This document shows positions 1 to 12,205 of a stretch of 64,000 bases of DNA, piece after piece. The DNA is from Tetrahymena elliotti 4EA. Its lineage: Eukaryota > Ciliophora > Oligohymenophorea > Hymenostomatida > Tetrahymenidae. The stretch lies in contig JH720345.1 of NCBI GenBank assembly GCA_000231825.2, forward strand, positions 1 through 64,000, in the 5' to 3' direction. The first letter of the stretch is position 1. Every line of letters begins with the position of its first letter. A program made the position numbers and the translations under genes. The notes beneath the pieces were generated by a model, which was not told the DNA's origin, ran no database searches, and saw only the letters and a program-made list of their open reading frames with translations.

Positions 1-544
1 AATGAAATATTTTAGGATATAAATTTTTGATTATTCGAGCTTATTAAAAAATGTAAATCTAAGAATTTTACTTTGAGGTTTGAATGGTCAGGATAGTATT
101 GCTTAATAGATTTAATTGAATAAATTTAAAAGATATTAATTGTATTATGGATTATCATATATTAAAAATGAGCCAGCAAATAATTAAAAAAATGTGAAAT
201 TTTTTGTTGTAAAGAATTAAAAAGTTAAATCATGTGAATGAAAATTTGACTAAATAAATAATACATTCTTGATAACAATTATAATAATATATTGATCGAT
301 TTTGCAGAATAAATAATAACATAAAAAGAGTGTGAGATAATTATTTCAGATATTCATTCATTTTGTGAATGTCTTTGAATAGTATTAAGTAAAACTAGGA
401 GAGTGAAGATGAAAATGAAATACTTGAATTATTCGGAGATCTTTACTAGCGTCCTGCCTCTATTAGGGACTTATCTTTGAACTATTAGTAAATTAAATTA
501 TGATTTTTTACTCTAAGACATAAAACAGAAAACTTAAATTAAAC

Positions 545-2655
545 TTAAAAAAGGAATAATGGATTAGATGATGAGACTCTTATCACATAGGTTTTAGAAA
601 AGCTTGAGAATTTTTCATCATTAGAATCATTTTCTTTACAGTTATAGTAATAGTTTAGATATATTTCATTGCAAATCAGTCATTAGGTTATATTTAAATA
701 GGTAAAATAAAATTAAAGAATAAGGGTTGCATAGTATAGGAGAAGAACTTCAAAAAATGAATAATTTAAAAGAGCTGGAAGTTAATTTAAAGTAAAATTT
801 TAAAGTCTTTTTAGCTTATATTAAACAGTATCATTCATATTAGAGAGAATTGAAAAATATATTTTTTAAAAGGAATAATAGCATTGGCAATAGTGGATTA
901 GACTCTCTTTTAAAGAAAATAAAATAAAAGAATTTAGATTATTTAGAGCTGATCTTATAGTAATTGCAATAGAAATATTAGAAAATTGAATAAAAAAATA
1001 TTTTAATATAAATCAGGAATTGTGGTTTGAAAGATGAAGGTTTGTCAGAAGTTTTTGACCGCTTTACCTATAAAAACCATACTATTAAAAACTTTAGGCT
1101 TTCTTTACAGTAAACTTTAAAATATTATTAAGTTAGTTAGCTTGAAAAAATTTTTAGCATGTTTTAAAGTTGAAAAATTATCATTAAAATATAAAAAGCA
1201 ACAATTTCCTTTCAGATTAGACAATAGATACAATAACTTAGTATATCTGTAGAATGACTTAAATCAAATCACTTATGTATTGTGTAGGGTAATAATTAAA
1301 AATAGTTTACATTTGATTAAATTAAATTTAAGAACCACCCAAAAAACAGACAAAACAGTTTTCTTATTAATAAATACTTTAATCCTCTCAATTAATTAAA
1401 TATTTAATAAACAAAAAGAAAGAATAATATTTCTAAAGAATCAGGCAGATATATCATGCAATCACTATAAAATCTTACAAAATTAAATGATCTTGAGCTT
1501 TATTTCTAGTAAAGCAAATTCTAAATATATTTTATTTGACTAAAAAAAAAGAAAGCATCATCTAATTTTATTTATTTATGATAGTAATAATTCAATAATG
1601 AATACTGGCTTAATAAATGTCCTAAAAGCAATAGTCAATTTCCCACATCTAAAAGAATTAACAATACATTTTCAGTAACTAATTTTTTTACAAATTTTCT
1701 CAATATAGATTATTTTTGGAATAATTTTAGAAAGGCTTAAATTGGAGAAGGAGTGATAATTCCAGCATAGCCTCATGTTAAATATGATTTCCCTCTTCAT
1801 ACAATAGATTTTAATTTTTAGTAATTTTAATTAAATTTTATCTATTAAACTTTAAGAAATATTTTTTTTAAAAAAGTAAAAATGATATTTGTGATTAAAC
1901 TATAATTTCAATAACAACCTTTCTATCATAATTTAAATAACTTCAAAGGCTTTCATTGTCCTTATTTCATAACAAAATTGGAGACTAAGGTTTTGAGCAG
2001 ATATCATCTCTATTATCAGAATTACCTCATCTTTACTATCTTCAAATCTATATTGGGTATTTATTCATTTTTAATATAAAAACAATAATAATGATCATTA
2101 AAAAAATAGAAACAATGATGTGACAGGAATGGGACTAGAATAATTTGCAGATAATATAAATTCTATGAAAAACCTTTAATCATTTAATCTTTGGACAGTG
2201 TACTCTTGATTATCACAAAAAACTTTTTCATATTTAAAATTATTAATAAATAGTCCAAGTGATATATAGCAAATAAGTTTTTGCTATTTAATAAATAAAA
2301 TTTCAAAGCATTCTAAAATAACATCTCTTACTTTAGAAATAGGGTAAGTGAATTTACTGATAAAAATGTATTTAATGCTTTTCTTTTTAATGATTGCAGG
2401 TTAGAAGACAAAGAAATTACAGATTTATTAGTATAATCAGTCCTAACATTATAAAATTTACATGAATTAAACATAGATCTTTTCAAGTAAATTAATTCAA
2501 TACTTATTTATACTAAAAGTTAAAAATGGTTTTAATTATTAGTTTTTGTGAAGAAAACTTATCATATCAAATAATTAAAAAACTACCTCTACTGGTCCTT
2601 GCATATGAATTGGATTATGAAGATTGAAATTTTAGAAATGCAAAAAAATGCTTGA
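545..2655 (+). pseudogene. Decayed leucine-rich-repeat-like gene
   Basis: With TAA/TAG as Gln, several stretches on the plus strand show ciliate-type LRR motifs, but they lie in different frames and are cut by TGA. Examples are GLDDETL..LENFSSLESFSL near 568-650, then IRLYLNRQNKIKEQG and MNNLKELEVNL from about 690, in a frame that runs to a TGA near 1171. Later come NFPHLKELTIHF near 1640, SMKNLQSFNLWT near 2165, SKITSLTLEIG near 2310 and LQNLHELNIDLF near 2450. The last piece ends at a TGA at 2653-2655. LRR proteins of this style are a large family in Tetrahymena, often joined to kinase domains. The repeated frame changes suggest a pseudogene; unrecognised introns could explain some of them. 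A short ORF at 412-480 upstream is not clearly connected. Confidence 0.55.
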
Positions 2656-3445
2656 AATTATGAATTTATTTATAATATCCTTCAATAATATTTAAAATAT
2701 CTCAAAACTAACTAACCAAAAAATTTACCTATCCATCCATTCACTAAATTATCAACATATTCTAAAAACAAATATAACAAACAATAACGATTATGTAAAT
2801 AATAAATATCCCTAAGTTTAATCAACTAAACCTACTAAAAAATATTAAACTCAAAAAAATACTTATTTAAAATTAACATTAAATATTTATACATTTATTT
2901 TGTAACTTATTTTCTCATTTCAATTTGTTTTTTATATTTTTAGACAATACATATTATTTTATGATTTAATTTCGCTATAGATTGATAATATCTTTACCCT
3001 ATCTCATAAAATATATTTGTTGAATGAAAGAAGAAGATTCTTCATAAATGATAAAAGAATTCAATAAAAAAAAATTACTTATTGATAAAGTATTATATGT
3101 TTTATTAAGATGCTTTTATACACAAAATCAACTTAGAATATATTGAAGAATAATAAATATCATTTATTCAAAATATTCATACTAATTTATCTTTCAAAAT
3201 TTCCTTTAACTTATTTTTTGTTTTATAAAATATATATTTGGACCTTTAGGTTTCTTTAGTTCAAAATAATGCTCAAAAAGTTTTTTCTGAAGAAAAAAAA
3301 AAGTATCTTCAATCAACTAAAAATTCTTTCGATAATTAAAAAACAGCTCAATAAGAAATGACCGAATTAAAATTCTTAATTATTGATTTATTATATTAAT
3401 TTGATTATTTTAAATATTTATTAATACAAAATTTTTTTAATAAAA
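2656..3445. other. AT-rich stretch without a recognisable gene
   Basis: Frequent TGA in all frames and no recognisable protein motif. It separates the LRR-like remnant from the tandem repeat upstream of the kinase 3' end. Confidence 0.6.
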
Positions 3446-3543
3446 TATTTAATTAAAAAGAACGAATTTTGTTTATTTAATTAAAAAGAACGAATTTTGT
3501 TTATTTAATTAAAAAGAACGAATTTTGTTTATTTAATTAAAAT
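3446..3543. repeat. 28-bp tandem repeat, about 3.4 copies
   Basis: A 28-bp unit containing AAAAAGAACGAATTTTGTTT is repeated without mismatch; the GAACG core recurs at 3460, 3488 and 3516. The array starts and ends in TTTAATTAAA. It lies in the space 3' of the minus-strand kinase gene. Confidence 0.95.
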
Positions 3544-3668
3544 GAGGGTTCTAAGTTTTACTTAATATAAATTTTTATATATACTCTTTGAATTACTTAT
3601 ATTATATTAAATCTAATCAAAATAAGTTGAAGTTTAAGGCATATTTTATTTTTAGTTAATGAATAGAT

Positions 3669-4523
3669 TCACTGGTTAGAGGACTTAATCCATTTATGAC
3701 TTAAAATTTAAAATATGTTCTTTTAGTAAGGATAGAAATTAATGAAATCTTTTAATTATTTTGAAATTTATGAATTATTAGCTACTTATGAGTAAAGCTA
3801 AAACAATAAAATCTCAACTTGATGTAAATCCATATCAAAAGGGTTGTAAGGCTTTGAAAAAATATTATTTTTCCATAATCTTTGGTAGCAAATAGGAGTA
3901 TTCGATACTGAATATCCTTTGGGTTTAAATTAGATATCTAGATAAGAGTTATGATAAGAACAGGTTTAGAAATCAATAAGTTTTGCTTCAATCTAGTTAT
4001 TAGGTAGAATATTAACTAAAATATTTGAAGGTTTAATATCACCATGAGTGAGTTGATAAGAGTGCATGACAGCAATTTGAATTAAAATCTACTACAAAAT
4101 TTACTTCATTAGGTTTTCTGTGAAGAATTGATTAGCAGATAAAAATTGTTGAAGATCCATTTACATTTGTTTGATTTTGATAATATCACCTATTAAGAAA
4201 TACTCTGCAAATAAGCTATTTTTTCCACTGATTAATAAGGAATTATTTAGAGGGATTATAAAATTTTACAATATTTCAACTTCGTTTTTGTGTAAATTAT
4301 TTTATTCTTGAGAAAATTTATAGAAATAATTATCATCACAAAAAATTAATATATTTTTTTACTCCTCAAGAGTCAGTTAAAATTATTTCTCTATGTCTGA
4401 TTAATTTTTTTATTTTAATTAATTGCCAATCATTTCCTTTCTAATATTTTTTTATTTTATTTTTTCAAAATATTATTAATTTTTTGCTTCAATGTCGATG
4501 TATTTTGAGATTTTTAGTGTCAT
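3669..4523 (-). CDS. Small protein-kinase-like protein, probable pseudokinase
   Basis: A single-exon frame of 284 codons runs from ATG at 4523 to TGA at 3669-3671. The C-lobe of a protein kinase is clear: catalytic loop HGDIKPSNIL (residues about 160-169), so the catalytic Asp, Lys and Asn are kept, followed by LIDFQ (183-187), where DFG has become DFQ. A TP..Y segment stands where the activation segment should end, without a clear APE. The N-terminal 80 residues show no glycine-rich loop and no recognisable VAxK lysine, so the ATP-binding lobe looks missing or very diverged. I infer a pseudokinase or a weak kinase. HGD instead of HRD is shared with the kinase at 5932-6942, which suggests a common family, but their sequences differ widely. 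Substrate and role are unknown. The neighbouring LRR remnant fits the LRR/kinase families known in Tetrahymena. Confidence 0.75.
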
Positions 4524-5931
4524 TTATTTCTTATTAAAACTAATTTATAAAAAAAACATCCTTTATAAATCAAATAGAATTTCTATTTCAACAACTTAAA
4601 TTTCAATAAAATCAGTAGAAAACCTTACTGATTTATTGAAGGAGATATTAACTTCAAATTTTGACAATAAAAAACACATTTTATTCAGTTATTTCTCATA
4701 AAACTTGTTTGAACTAACTATTAGCAAATTTTGTAAAAATTTGTAAAACGAAAAATTAATAAGTTATGTAAAACGAAAAATTAATAAATTATATATAGCT
4801 TGGATAAACATTAAAAGAAGATAGATCATAAAATCTTAAAGCTAAAGAAAATTTAAGAGAAAGAGAGATCTATATTAATTATTTTTTTATATTTTGATAT
4901 ATTACTTGAAATTTAAAGAATAAAAATCAAAATTATTTTAAAAAAAAGTAAATAATTGAAATAAGAAGATGTTTAACATATCTTTTGTTTTCATAGAATT
5001 TTCCAAATTGATATTTTTTTACATTTTTTAATCATTATTTAAAATAGAGTTCACTGAAGCTAAATTCTTTTCTATTTTAATGAATAAGAGAATTCATTTT
5101 TAAAATTAGCTTTAAAGTAAATTTAACATAAATATTCAATAAAATAATTTAATCCATTGATTTAACTTTGAATTTACAATTTAAATTTTTTTAAGTATGT
5201 TAATTTCCATTTGATGAAGTAATTCAGGTAGTAAATATGTAAGTATATTTTGCTTTTTTCTTTGAATCAATACATTAATTGAATTTAAATAGGTTCATTT
5301 ATTATTTATTTTATTGTAAATTTATTAAGTAAGATGTGTTAATGTGTTTGATTACTATAAATTTAACACAGCGTTTAATTATTTTTATGCTTAGACAAAT
5401 ATATTTAATGATGTTATTTAATTAAATCAGAATGCCTTAAAACAGAATCTATTTCTCAAAAAATTAAATAAAGCTTGCAAAAAAGTAAATAAAGTTTAAA
5501 TTTTTATATTGATGTCATTATTTGAAGAAGAAATCACTCATTTTTATGAGAAGATTGATATTTAGTAATAATTTATGATAAATATTGCAATTAGCTAATG
5601 ATTTAAAGCTAATTAAAATAAGGATTTTTATTGGTTTGTAAATGAATTTTAGTATGGATAATTTTAATTTGCTAAAATAAGATATCTTTTTAATATAATG
5701 ATAAGGAAATACTTTAAAAATATGAAAATAATTATATCATATATATACAGTGTAAAATTAGGGATATATTGGAAATTAAACTTTTAAAGAATTGCTTATT
5801 TACTAGTTAACATTTATTTTAAGAATTACTGTTTGAATAAAAATCATATAATATGTTTTTATGGCCAGTTTATTCTATTTTTGAGAGATTTATTTAACTT
5901 TTATATAATTGTAATGAAAATTAATTAAGAT
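4524..5931. other. Intergenic region with one doubtful short frame
   Basis: Upstream of the kinase at 3669-4523 and downstream of the kinase at 5932-6942. A plus-strand frame from ATG 5512 encodes only about 25 codons (MSLFEEEITHFYEKID start) before TGA; after that TGA the same frame is open to about 5950. Given that TGA is the only stop, open frames of this size occur by chance and I do not call a gene. Confidence 0.5.
4743..4792. repeat. 25-bp direct repeat, two tandem copies
   Basis: GTAAAACGAAAAATTAATAA begins at 4743 and again at 4768, with one mismatch in the last bases of the unit. It is in the 5' flank of the minus-strand kinase gene that starts at 4523. Confidence 0.9.
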
Positions 5932-6942
5932 TCAATAGCAGAAGGATAGCGATGATTATTAGGAGGGAAATTTTTAGTTATTAAATAAAAAGCTATTAAC
6001 GTAAGGTTAACTATTGATATGAAGATATGAATAATATCTTTAATCTAAATATTAAGGGTTGTAGGTAAAATATTAGTAAGGATATTAAATTGATTAATAG
6101 CACAGATTTTAAGACTGAGGTGGAATTAAAAATTATTAATTACAATTAGAACTTAGGCTATTGTTGATTTCTGTTTTGTTTTGGATCTAATATTCTTAAT
6201 TAGCTTTTGATAATTTCAGAATTTGTTCTTTCGCTACTTTATTATTGTTAATCCATGCAAATTACATGACCTATTCAATTTAAATTTAATAATACAAAAG
6301 ATGACTTTGCAAAATCTTCAAATCTAGTGACACTTCTTATAAATGACAAGATATCTTAGATAAAATGACACCTAGCATATAACAATCAGCTGAAAAAGGA
6401 TTAAAATATCCATGATTTTGGTTTAATAGATCAATAGGATGGAATGACTTTGAGTAGCAATAAGGGGTATGGATTTATATATCTCGAGAACTAAGGATTT
6501 CAGCACCTCCAAAATCAGTTAGATATAATTATATCTCCTTAGTTTTTTTACACATTTTATACAAGTAATTGTCAGGTTTTAGGTCACCATGATAAATGTT
6601 GTATCTATGCAAAATCAAAACTGGATAAATAATTTTCACGAATAAAGCACGCACTTCATCTTCGCTTAAAAGTTAATTATTATTGATATAGTTTTGTAGA
6701 TCGCCATCATATTTTTTCATTTTAAATTCTTTTTTTTTAAGATCATGAGTGCTTTTTTTAGGGTACGCTTCTGCAAAAGGCTTCTTTTTAAAAAATTTGT
6801 TCAATGGCTAAATAAAATTTAGCTGAATACTGTTCTCTCTTTGAAATGTTTTTGTACTTTTAAAAACTTTTGCTATGGATTTTTTTCCTTTAATTACAAT
6901 GGCAGCTTATCCGCCTTCTTTCAAAAGACTATCTTTAGTCAT
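5932..6942 (-). CDS. HGD-type protein kinase, likely active
   Basis: A single-exon frame of 337 codons including the stop (336 aa) from ATG at 6942 to TGA at 5932-5934. Kinase landmarks are in order: SIAKVFK (22-28) with a candidate ATP-binding Lys at 25, a candidate alpha-C Glu near 36, catalytic loop HGDLKPDN (118-125), LTDFGGAE (141-148) with an intact DFG, and SADCYMLGVIL as subdomain IX with its conserved Asp. The N-terminal GGQAAIV segment may replace the glycine-rich loop. The C-terminal 60 residues are rich in Gln, Tyr and Ser and look like a flexible tail. The catalytic residues are present, so activity is plausible; HGD in place of HRD is unusual. No partner or pathway can be read from the sequence. 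The start was chosen because it is the first ATG, just before the kinase fold. Confidence 0.8.
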
Positions 6943-7210
6943 TTTTATAAATTTTTGATATTAATAAATAATTATATGATTAAAAGCAGACAGCCTGAAG
7001 AATTTAATTAAAAATAGATCTTTTCGAAAAATTAAAAAACACTTAAATAATAAATAACATACTACATAAATATAATAAATCCACTCTTTTTTTTTATGCG
7101 ATTTTTATATGATTATACTAATATTAATACTTCGTTAAATTCTGTAATATGTTTAAATGTAAAGCACGATCTACTTTTGTTTAAAAAAAGGGAAAAATTT
7201 AGTAAATATT

Positions 7211-7600
7211 TCAGCAGATTCGTTTATCAAATAAAATACTTTTAGTTTTTTCGTCTTTAAGCTCAGATTCATTTTTTCTCATGACGGTTCTCCTTTTTTA
7301 CAATAATAATATTTAATGAAGAATTTGGTTCGCTAATGTACCTAATAATTTTATTTGCTTAATGATTTCTTTCATCTAGTTATTCATCCCCTTTCCATCA
7401 ATGCACTTAATTAAAAATAGTAAATTGTGAACCTCACTCAATCAATAAGCAAAACCAAAATACATCCTTTTATCATAAAATAAATTGAGCTCAAAAAGAT
7501 AAAAAAATCTCTAAAATACTGTTTTCTTTAGTAAGTTAATTTGATTGTGTGAGTATGGCTGTCCTAAATTTGTTTAAACTTACCCTCTAAAAATTAGTTA
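7211..7600 (-). pseudogene. Broken reading frame of unknown family
   Basis: On the minus strand a frame with protein-like composition (e.g. GQPYSHNQINLLKK, then NLFYDKRMYFGFAY) is interrupted by a TGA at 7442-7444 and continues in the same frame as LSEVHNLLFLIKCIDGKG and ILFDKRIC, ending at TGA 7211-7213. Continuation of sense-looking sequence across the stop suggests a TGG-to-TGA change in a dead gene, or a missed small intron. I do not recognise the family. It lies just upstream of the kinase start at 6942 and does not join it in frame. Confidence 0.35.
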
Positions 7601-8713
7601 AAAATTATACTTAATTGATGCTAAAATAATTAATTAACTAACTAATATTACTTGCTTTATAAAAAACATTAATTTTATTTCTATTCAGTTTGAAATTTAA
7701 AATAGTCCTACCCCCTTAATGAAATATTAAATAATTTATTTTTTACTATAGGATTAATTAATTAAATTACTTCCTAATAGATAACAAATTTATTAAAATT
7801 AATAAATAACAAATCAATGAGTTTGCAAGATCTTCATTTACCATCTATTTAAAAATTTCCAAGTTTAATTGTAAAGATTCCACTCAATAAATTCTACCCT
7901 TGAAGTGTCCTATTCGAAATTTAAGTATAATTTAATAAGTTTAATCATTATTTAAATGATAATTACTTCCCACTTTTTTTGTAATTAATTGCAAGATGAC
8001 ATCAAATAGATAATCTTGAAATTAATTTACTCCCTATTATTTTAATAAATAAGTTAAAGCAAATTTTAATTTTCCAGAAAAAAAAATACGATCTATTATT
8101 TTTTTTGCAAAAAAAAAGTTTAGTCGTTAAATCTCCATATAATCATGATAGAGAAAAGCGATGATTACATATTTCTATTATAAAAAGTAAATATTTATGA
8201 TTACAGTTTTTTTGTTTTTAAATTTACAAACTAGCATTTTTTATTGAAAATATATGATAATTAATCAATCTATCATGTGAAGCACTTTAAATAAATGATC
8301 AATATTCTGAATTCTTACTTACTTTATAAACAAGATATCTTAAAATATGAATAAACTAAAAATATTACAGTCTATTTGAAGGATATTTTCATTTTTTAGC
8401 AAATAAGAAAAAGTTAGTTAGATATGCAAATCTTCTTAAAATTAAATAAACCTCCTAATTAATTTTAATTCATAAAAAATTAGTCTAATAAATCCAGATC
8501 ATAAAAGACAATATTTTACAATCTAATTTGTGTTAAACAAAATTATAATTTATTAAATTATGTTTGCCCCTCAAAATAGCTATTTTCTCAGATCTTTATA
8601 AATTTCTTGAATTAAGATCCAACAAGATAGCTTTTTATCAAAAATGCAAAAGATTGATTACTCCCTTTTTTAAAATATTAAAAGTTGCTTCATCATCTGA
8701 GTGAAATAGAGTA
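7601..8713. other. AT-rich stretch without a recognisable gene
   Basis: Scattered TGA in all frames, long A/T runs and no motif I recognise. Confidence 0.55.
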
Positions 8714-9298
8714 TCATTATATCTATTGTTACCCACTTTTATATAAAAGAATTATTAAGTAACTTGATTTACAAAAATAATGAAAATTAGTAAGTACTTC
8801 GACGTATTTGCAGTGATTATTATGGCACTATTTATAGAAAAATGATATTTATATTTTGCTATTTTTGTGGATATAATTAATAAATGTTTTACATTCTAAA
8901 CATGATATTCCATTTGATGAACCAAGTCCTAAAAAAGTAGTGTAAGAAGTTTAGATTACTTATCTATAAAATATATTGTAAGATTTACATCTCTTTGTCT
9001 GAGAAGTGACTACTTACCTGTTTTATAAACATAATATCATTTTATTCTAAGTAATTATTTCTTTGGGTTTTGTATTTTTACGTGACGAAAAGTCTCTCAT
9101 CTTCTCCTCTAATTTTATAAAAGATTCATTAGAAATTAAATCATGATATTTTAAGGGAAAACTGATTAATAACTAATGTTCAAAAATTTTTATTGAGTTT
9201 TTATTACTTAAAAAGAAGTAAACTAATATTTAATATTTGTAAAGGAATTGTATGTACCCGATAAATATCTAAAATTAAATGAGATATTTTACAAATAA
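8714..9298 (-). other. Open frame of unknown status
   Basis: About 195 codons are open on the minus strand between TGA at 9299-9301 and TGA at 8714-8716. The middle part (DLISNESFIKLEEKMRDFSS) looks like protein. An in-frame ATG occurs only at MRDFSS. A GTAAGT...TTTTTTAG segment inside could be an intron. No family is recognisable, and it may be a remnant related to the broken frame at 7211-7600. Confidence 0.3.
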
Positions 9299-9662
9299 TC
9301 AATCAATAAGTAAATTAAAAACTCAATCAATCAATCGATGACCATAAATTTAATGTACATTTTAATAAATTAAGACCAAAATTTTTTTCCACAAATTTTT
9401 TAACACTCACTCAAACAAATTTAATTAATTGATTTTGTGTTAGCTTTGGCTAAAATTTACAGATCTTCTTTGATAAAAACTAACAACTTTCTTTATGAAT
9501 TTATCAATTAATGAAAAAAGAATGAACTAGCATAAATTAAAATAAAAAACTCTCAACTGATAATAACAAGAAATAATGGCATAAAATTATATAATCTGTA
9601 TTACTGATTAATTTTCCTTTATCTATATTTATTAATCACACTTTTACAAATTTTTTAAAAAT
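9299..9662. other. Intergenic spacer
   Basis: Contains short AATC/TCAA runs around 9300-9335 and no gene signal. Confidence 0.55.
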
Positions 9663-10799
9663 TCAAATTGCTGTGCCGTTTAACAGCTGAAAATTCTATT
9701 TATGTGCAGCGGATGGCTCTATATTTTACTTAATGAGATAAAAAAATAAGTTCCTAATTAATTTACCTTATATTCTCTTAATTTCATTTTCTTCATCTTC
9801 TTTTTATTGACGTAAAAATTCTTCTACCTCTAATCTTCTTTAAGTCTCCTATCTCATTTACTCCTCTAATTCTAGCTATTTTTATAATTGCTACTCTTAC
9901 AAATATTATTGCTATTTTAAATATTCGTTTAGCTAATATTATGTTTATTACATTTTAACCTTTTTTTACATTTATTCTAACATCTCTTAGTATGAAGGAA
10001 GATGCCCAATATTCTTTATATTTAATACTGCTTGAGTCATTGATTTCATTTCTTCCCAAATACTATTAAGCCAATCAGATGTACCTTTTTTAACTTACTT
10101 TTTAAGGTTTCCATCGCTGTCAATAAATTTGGCTTTTGTACCATTAAACTTTAAATACTACTCAAGTTTCTTTACACTTTATTAATATGAAGAAATATTT
10201 GGACTAGAACACATATTTGATATTTCAATAATTATTTTTTTAGTTTATGCACGAGTATTTTCTATTTCTACCTTTTTTGAATCTTCCTTTGATTGTATTA
10301 AATAATGCATAATTTATTCACTAAATTCCTTGCAATTCTGTGATATAATCAAGAAATCCTAAGCTAATTTTTTAAAACTGTCTTCAATATCTTAATCATT
10401 TGGTATTCCTTAGGTTAAAATATTGTTAGATAAATTGTTAAATGATCTATTTGGTGTATTGCTTGATATATTTGAGTTCATATTTAAGCTGCTATTTAAA
10501 TTTCCATTATTATTATTATTATTTGTTCCTAATACATCTAGTCTTTTAAAGTTAGTTATGACCTCTTATACTATTTCCTTAATACTTTAAACTCTATGAT
10601 TACGATGAATACTATCTCTTTGCTTAGAAACACAAACCCTACAAATTATTTCCATTTTATTTTTGCATTTCTCTTCTGTGCAAACAAACATCAAACTTTC
10701 CTCCTAATGATCTTTGCATTTTTGAATGTTTTAAGGATCTATCTTACCTAAGAGTTGTCTTTCCTAAAGTTATTAATTCGTTGAGTTGCTTCCTCCCAT
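9663..10799 (-). CDS. B-box zinc-finger coiled-coil protein
   Basis: Two exons, 10799-9767 and 9718-9663, joined across a 48-nt GT..AG intron, give 363 codons including the TGA (362 aa). Near the N-terminus is a B-box-type zinc finger with Cys28, His31, Cys40, Cys45, Cys53, Cys56, His65 and His68, containing LMFVCTEEKC and IICRVC. After it come an Asn/Ser linker and a long helical region with QQLQEQ- and EEQMRQE-like repeats, expected to form a coiled coil. B-box proteins of this plan act in protein-protein interaction; without a visible RING domain, ubiquitin ligase activity cannot be claimed. The start at 10799 is the first ATG in the finger frame; the frame stays open a little upstream after a possible splice acceptor (TATTTTAG), so a short 5' exon is possible. 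Confidence 0.75.
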
Positions 10800-11127
10800 T
10801 TCCCTTTAAAATTCTTCCTTTCCTAAAATATATTATTTGCGTTGATTATTTATAATACTCTAATTGTATTTGGTGCTAGAATAGCTAACTAAAGAAATTC
10901 TTTATAAGATATGAAATAATTATTATTAATTGAAGATTTTATTTCAATTAAAAAACAAATAAATACCATCCAATTAATTTTTTGATAATTATTTTAAATT
11001 TTAAACAAAAATAATAAATGGCTCAAATGAAAAAATAAAAATTGTCTGTAAAAAATATTTTTTTAATGAATGATTTTTTTAAAGAAAAATTGAATTTAAT
11101 ATGAATAAACTAATATAAATAAATCAT
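10800..11127. other. Intergenic spacer
   Basis: AT-rich region between two minus-strand genes; holds the 5' flank of the B-box gene and possibly a small upstream exon. No motif seen. Confidence 0.5.
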
Positions 11128-11772
11128 TCATCTTTTATTAGCTTCAATGTAATTTGTATCTTTATGTTGATTTTCTTCTACTTACTCTTTTTAGCTTTCA
11201 TTAGAAATAAATTTCATATTCTTTAGCAGCAACTCAAAAAATACTTAATTTTCATCTTAATCTACTATATTATCACTAAATCCTAAGCTTTATAAAATTT
11301 ATTACTCCTACTTAATACTTTATATCTTTACTAATTAATCTTTTATTTGATACTTTTCTTGCAAAGCTGATAGCTTTTTCTTTTTGATTTATAAAAAAAT
11401 GTTTAACATTAATAGTAAGCTTTAAACTAAAACAATTATTTAAATTACTTTCAATCTAATTTAGAGCTATTAATATATTTATCTTTAAATATTTTATAAA
11501 AGGGCTTGGTTAAATTTTGTTAATTTTCCTACAGGTAAAATCTTTTATAAATTTTTATATTCTAGAGGTCCTAAACACGATTCAATTACATAATCTTGAC
11601 ATTCACTAAACAAATCATAATAAATCAACTCATCTTCCTCAAACGCTTTACTTTAAATCTCTTGATTTTGATTACTAAGTATTTTTTAATAATTTGTGTG
11701 TGAGCTTTATCCTTAAATCTCTGACTTTTGACTATTTTTATCTTTGTTTTACAATTAAGATGTTGTAATCAT
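11128..11772 (-). CDS. Uncharacterised Gln-rich protein
   Basis: A single-exon frame of 215 codons (214 aa) runs from ATG at 11772 to TGA at 11128-11130. The N-terminal 40 residues are polar (Gln, Asn, Ser, Lys). An acidic stretch (FEEDELIYYDLFSEC) is followed by a basic Gln-rich helix, then a hydrophobic segment near residues 115-135 (IIVLVQSLLLMLNIFL), then a Lys/Gln helix and an acidic C-terminus. The hydrophobic segment could be a transmembrane span, though it begins GTAATTT and might instead be part of an unspliced intron. I do not recognise a family. Minus-strand neighbours on both sides are unrelated. Confidence 0.55.
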
Positions 11773-12205
11773 GATTTTAATAATTACAATATTTACAAAT
11801 TTAATTTTTGCTAAAGCATTGATTGATTGATTAAAATTTGAATGATAATTTAATTACTTTTAGTAATAATTTAAATTATGGCGCGTACAAAATAAATTAA
11901 ATTAATAGTTAATTTTTACTTTGATATTTAATGACTAATGTTAAAAACTAAATAAAGTATTATTCCTAAAAAACAAATAAAAATTTAAAATTATTTTATT
12001 TAGTCAATTTCATTATCGAAAAAATTGAAATTTAATTTTTTAAATTGAAATGTTTTATCATTATAAAAATATAGATTTGATCATTTAGCTCAAGAAGTAA
12101 TTACAACTTAGCTTAATAAAAAAATATAGTAGAGATAATTTAATTTTATTTGGAGCTAGGATCAGATTATATATCACCTTAATCCGTCAAAAGAATTATA
12201 TTCTT
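11773..12205. other. Intergenic spacer
   Basis: AT-rich, between the 3' end of the ferlin C-terminal gene and the start of the uncharacterised protein. No motif seen. Confidence 0.6.

Noticed and set aside
5512..5950. Possible plus-strand gene starting MSLFEEEITHFYEKID
   Set aside because: TGA after 25 codons; the following open stretch has no start, no domain, and overlaps the C-terminal coding end of the kinase on the other strand.
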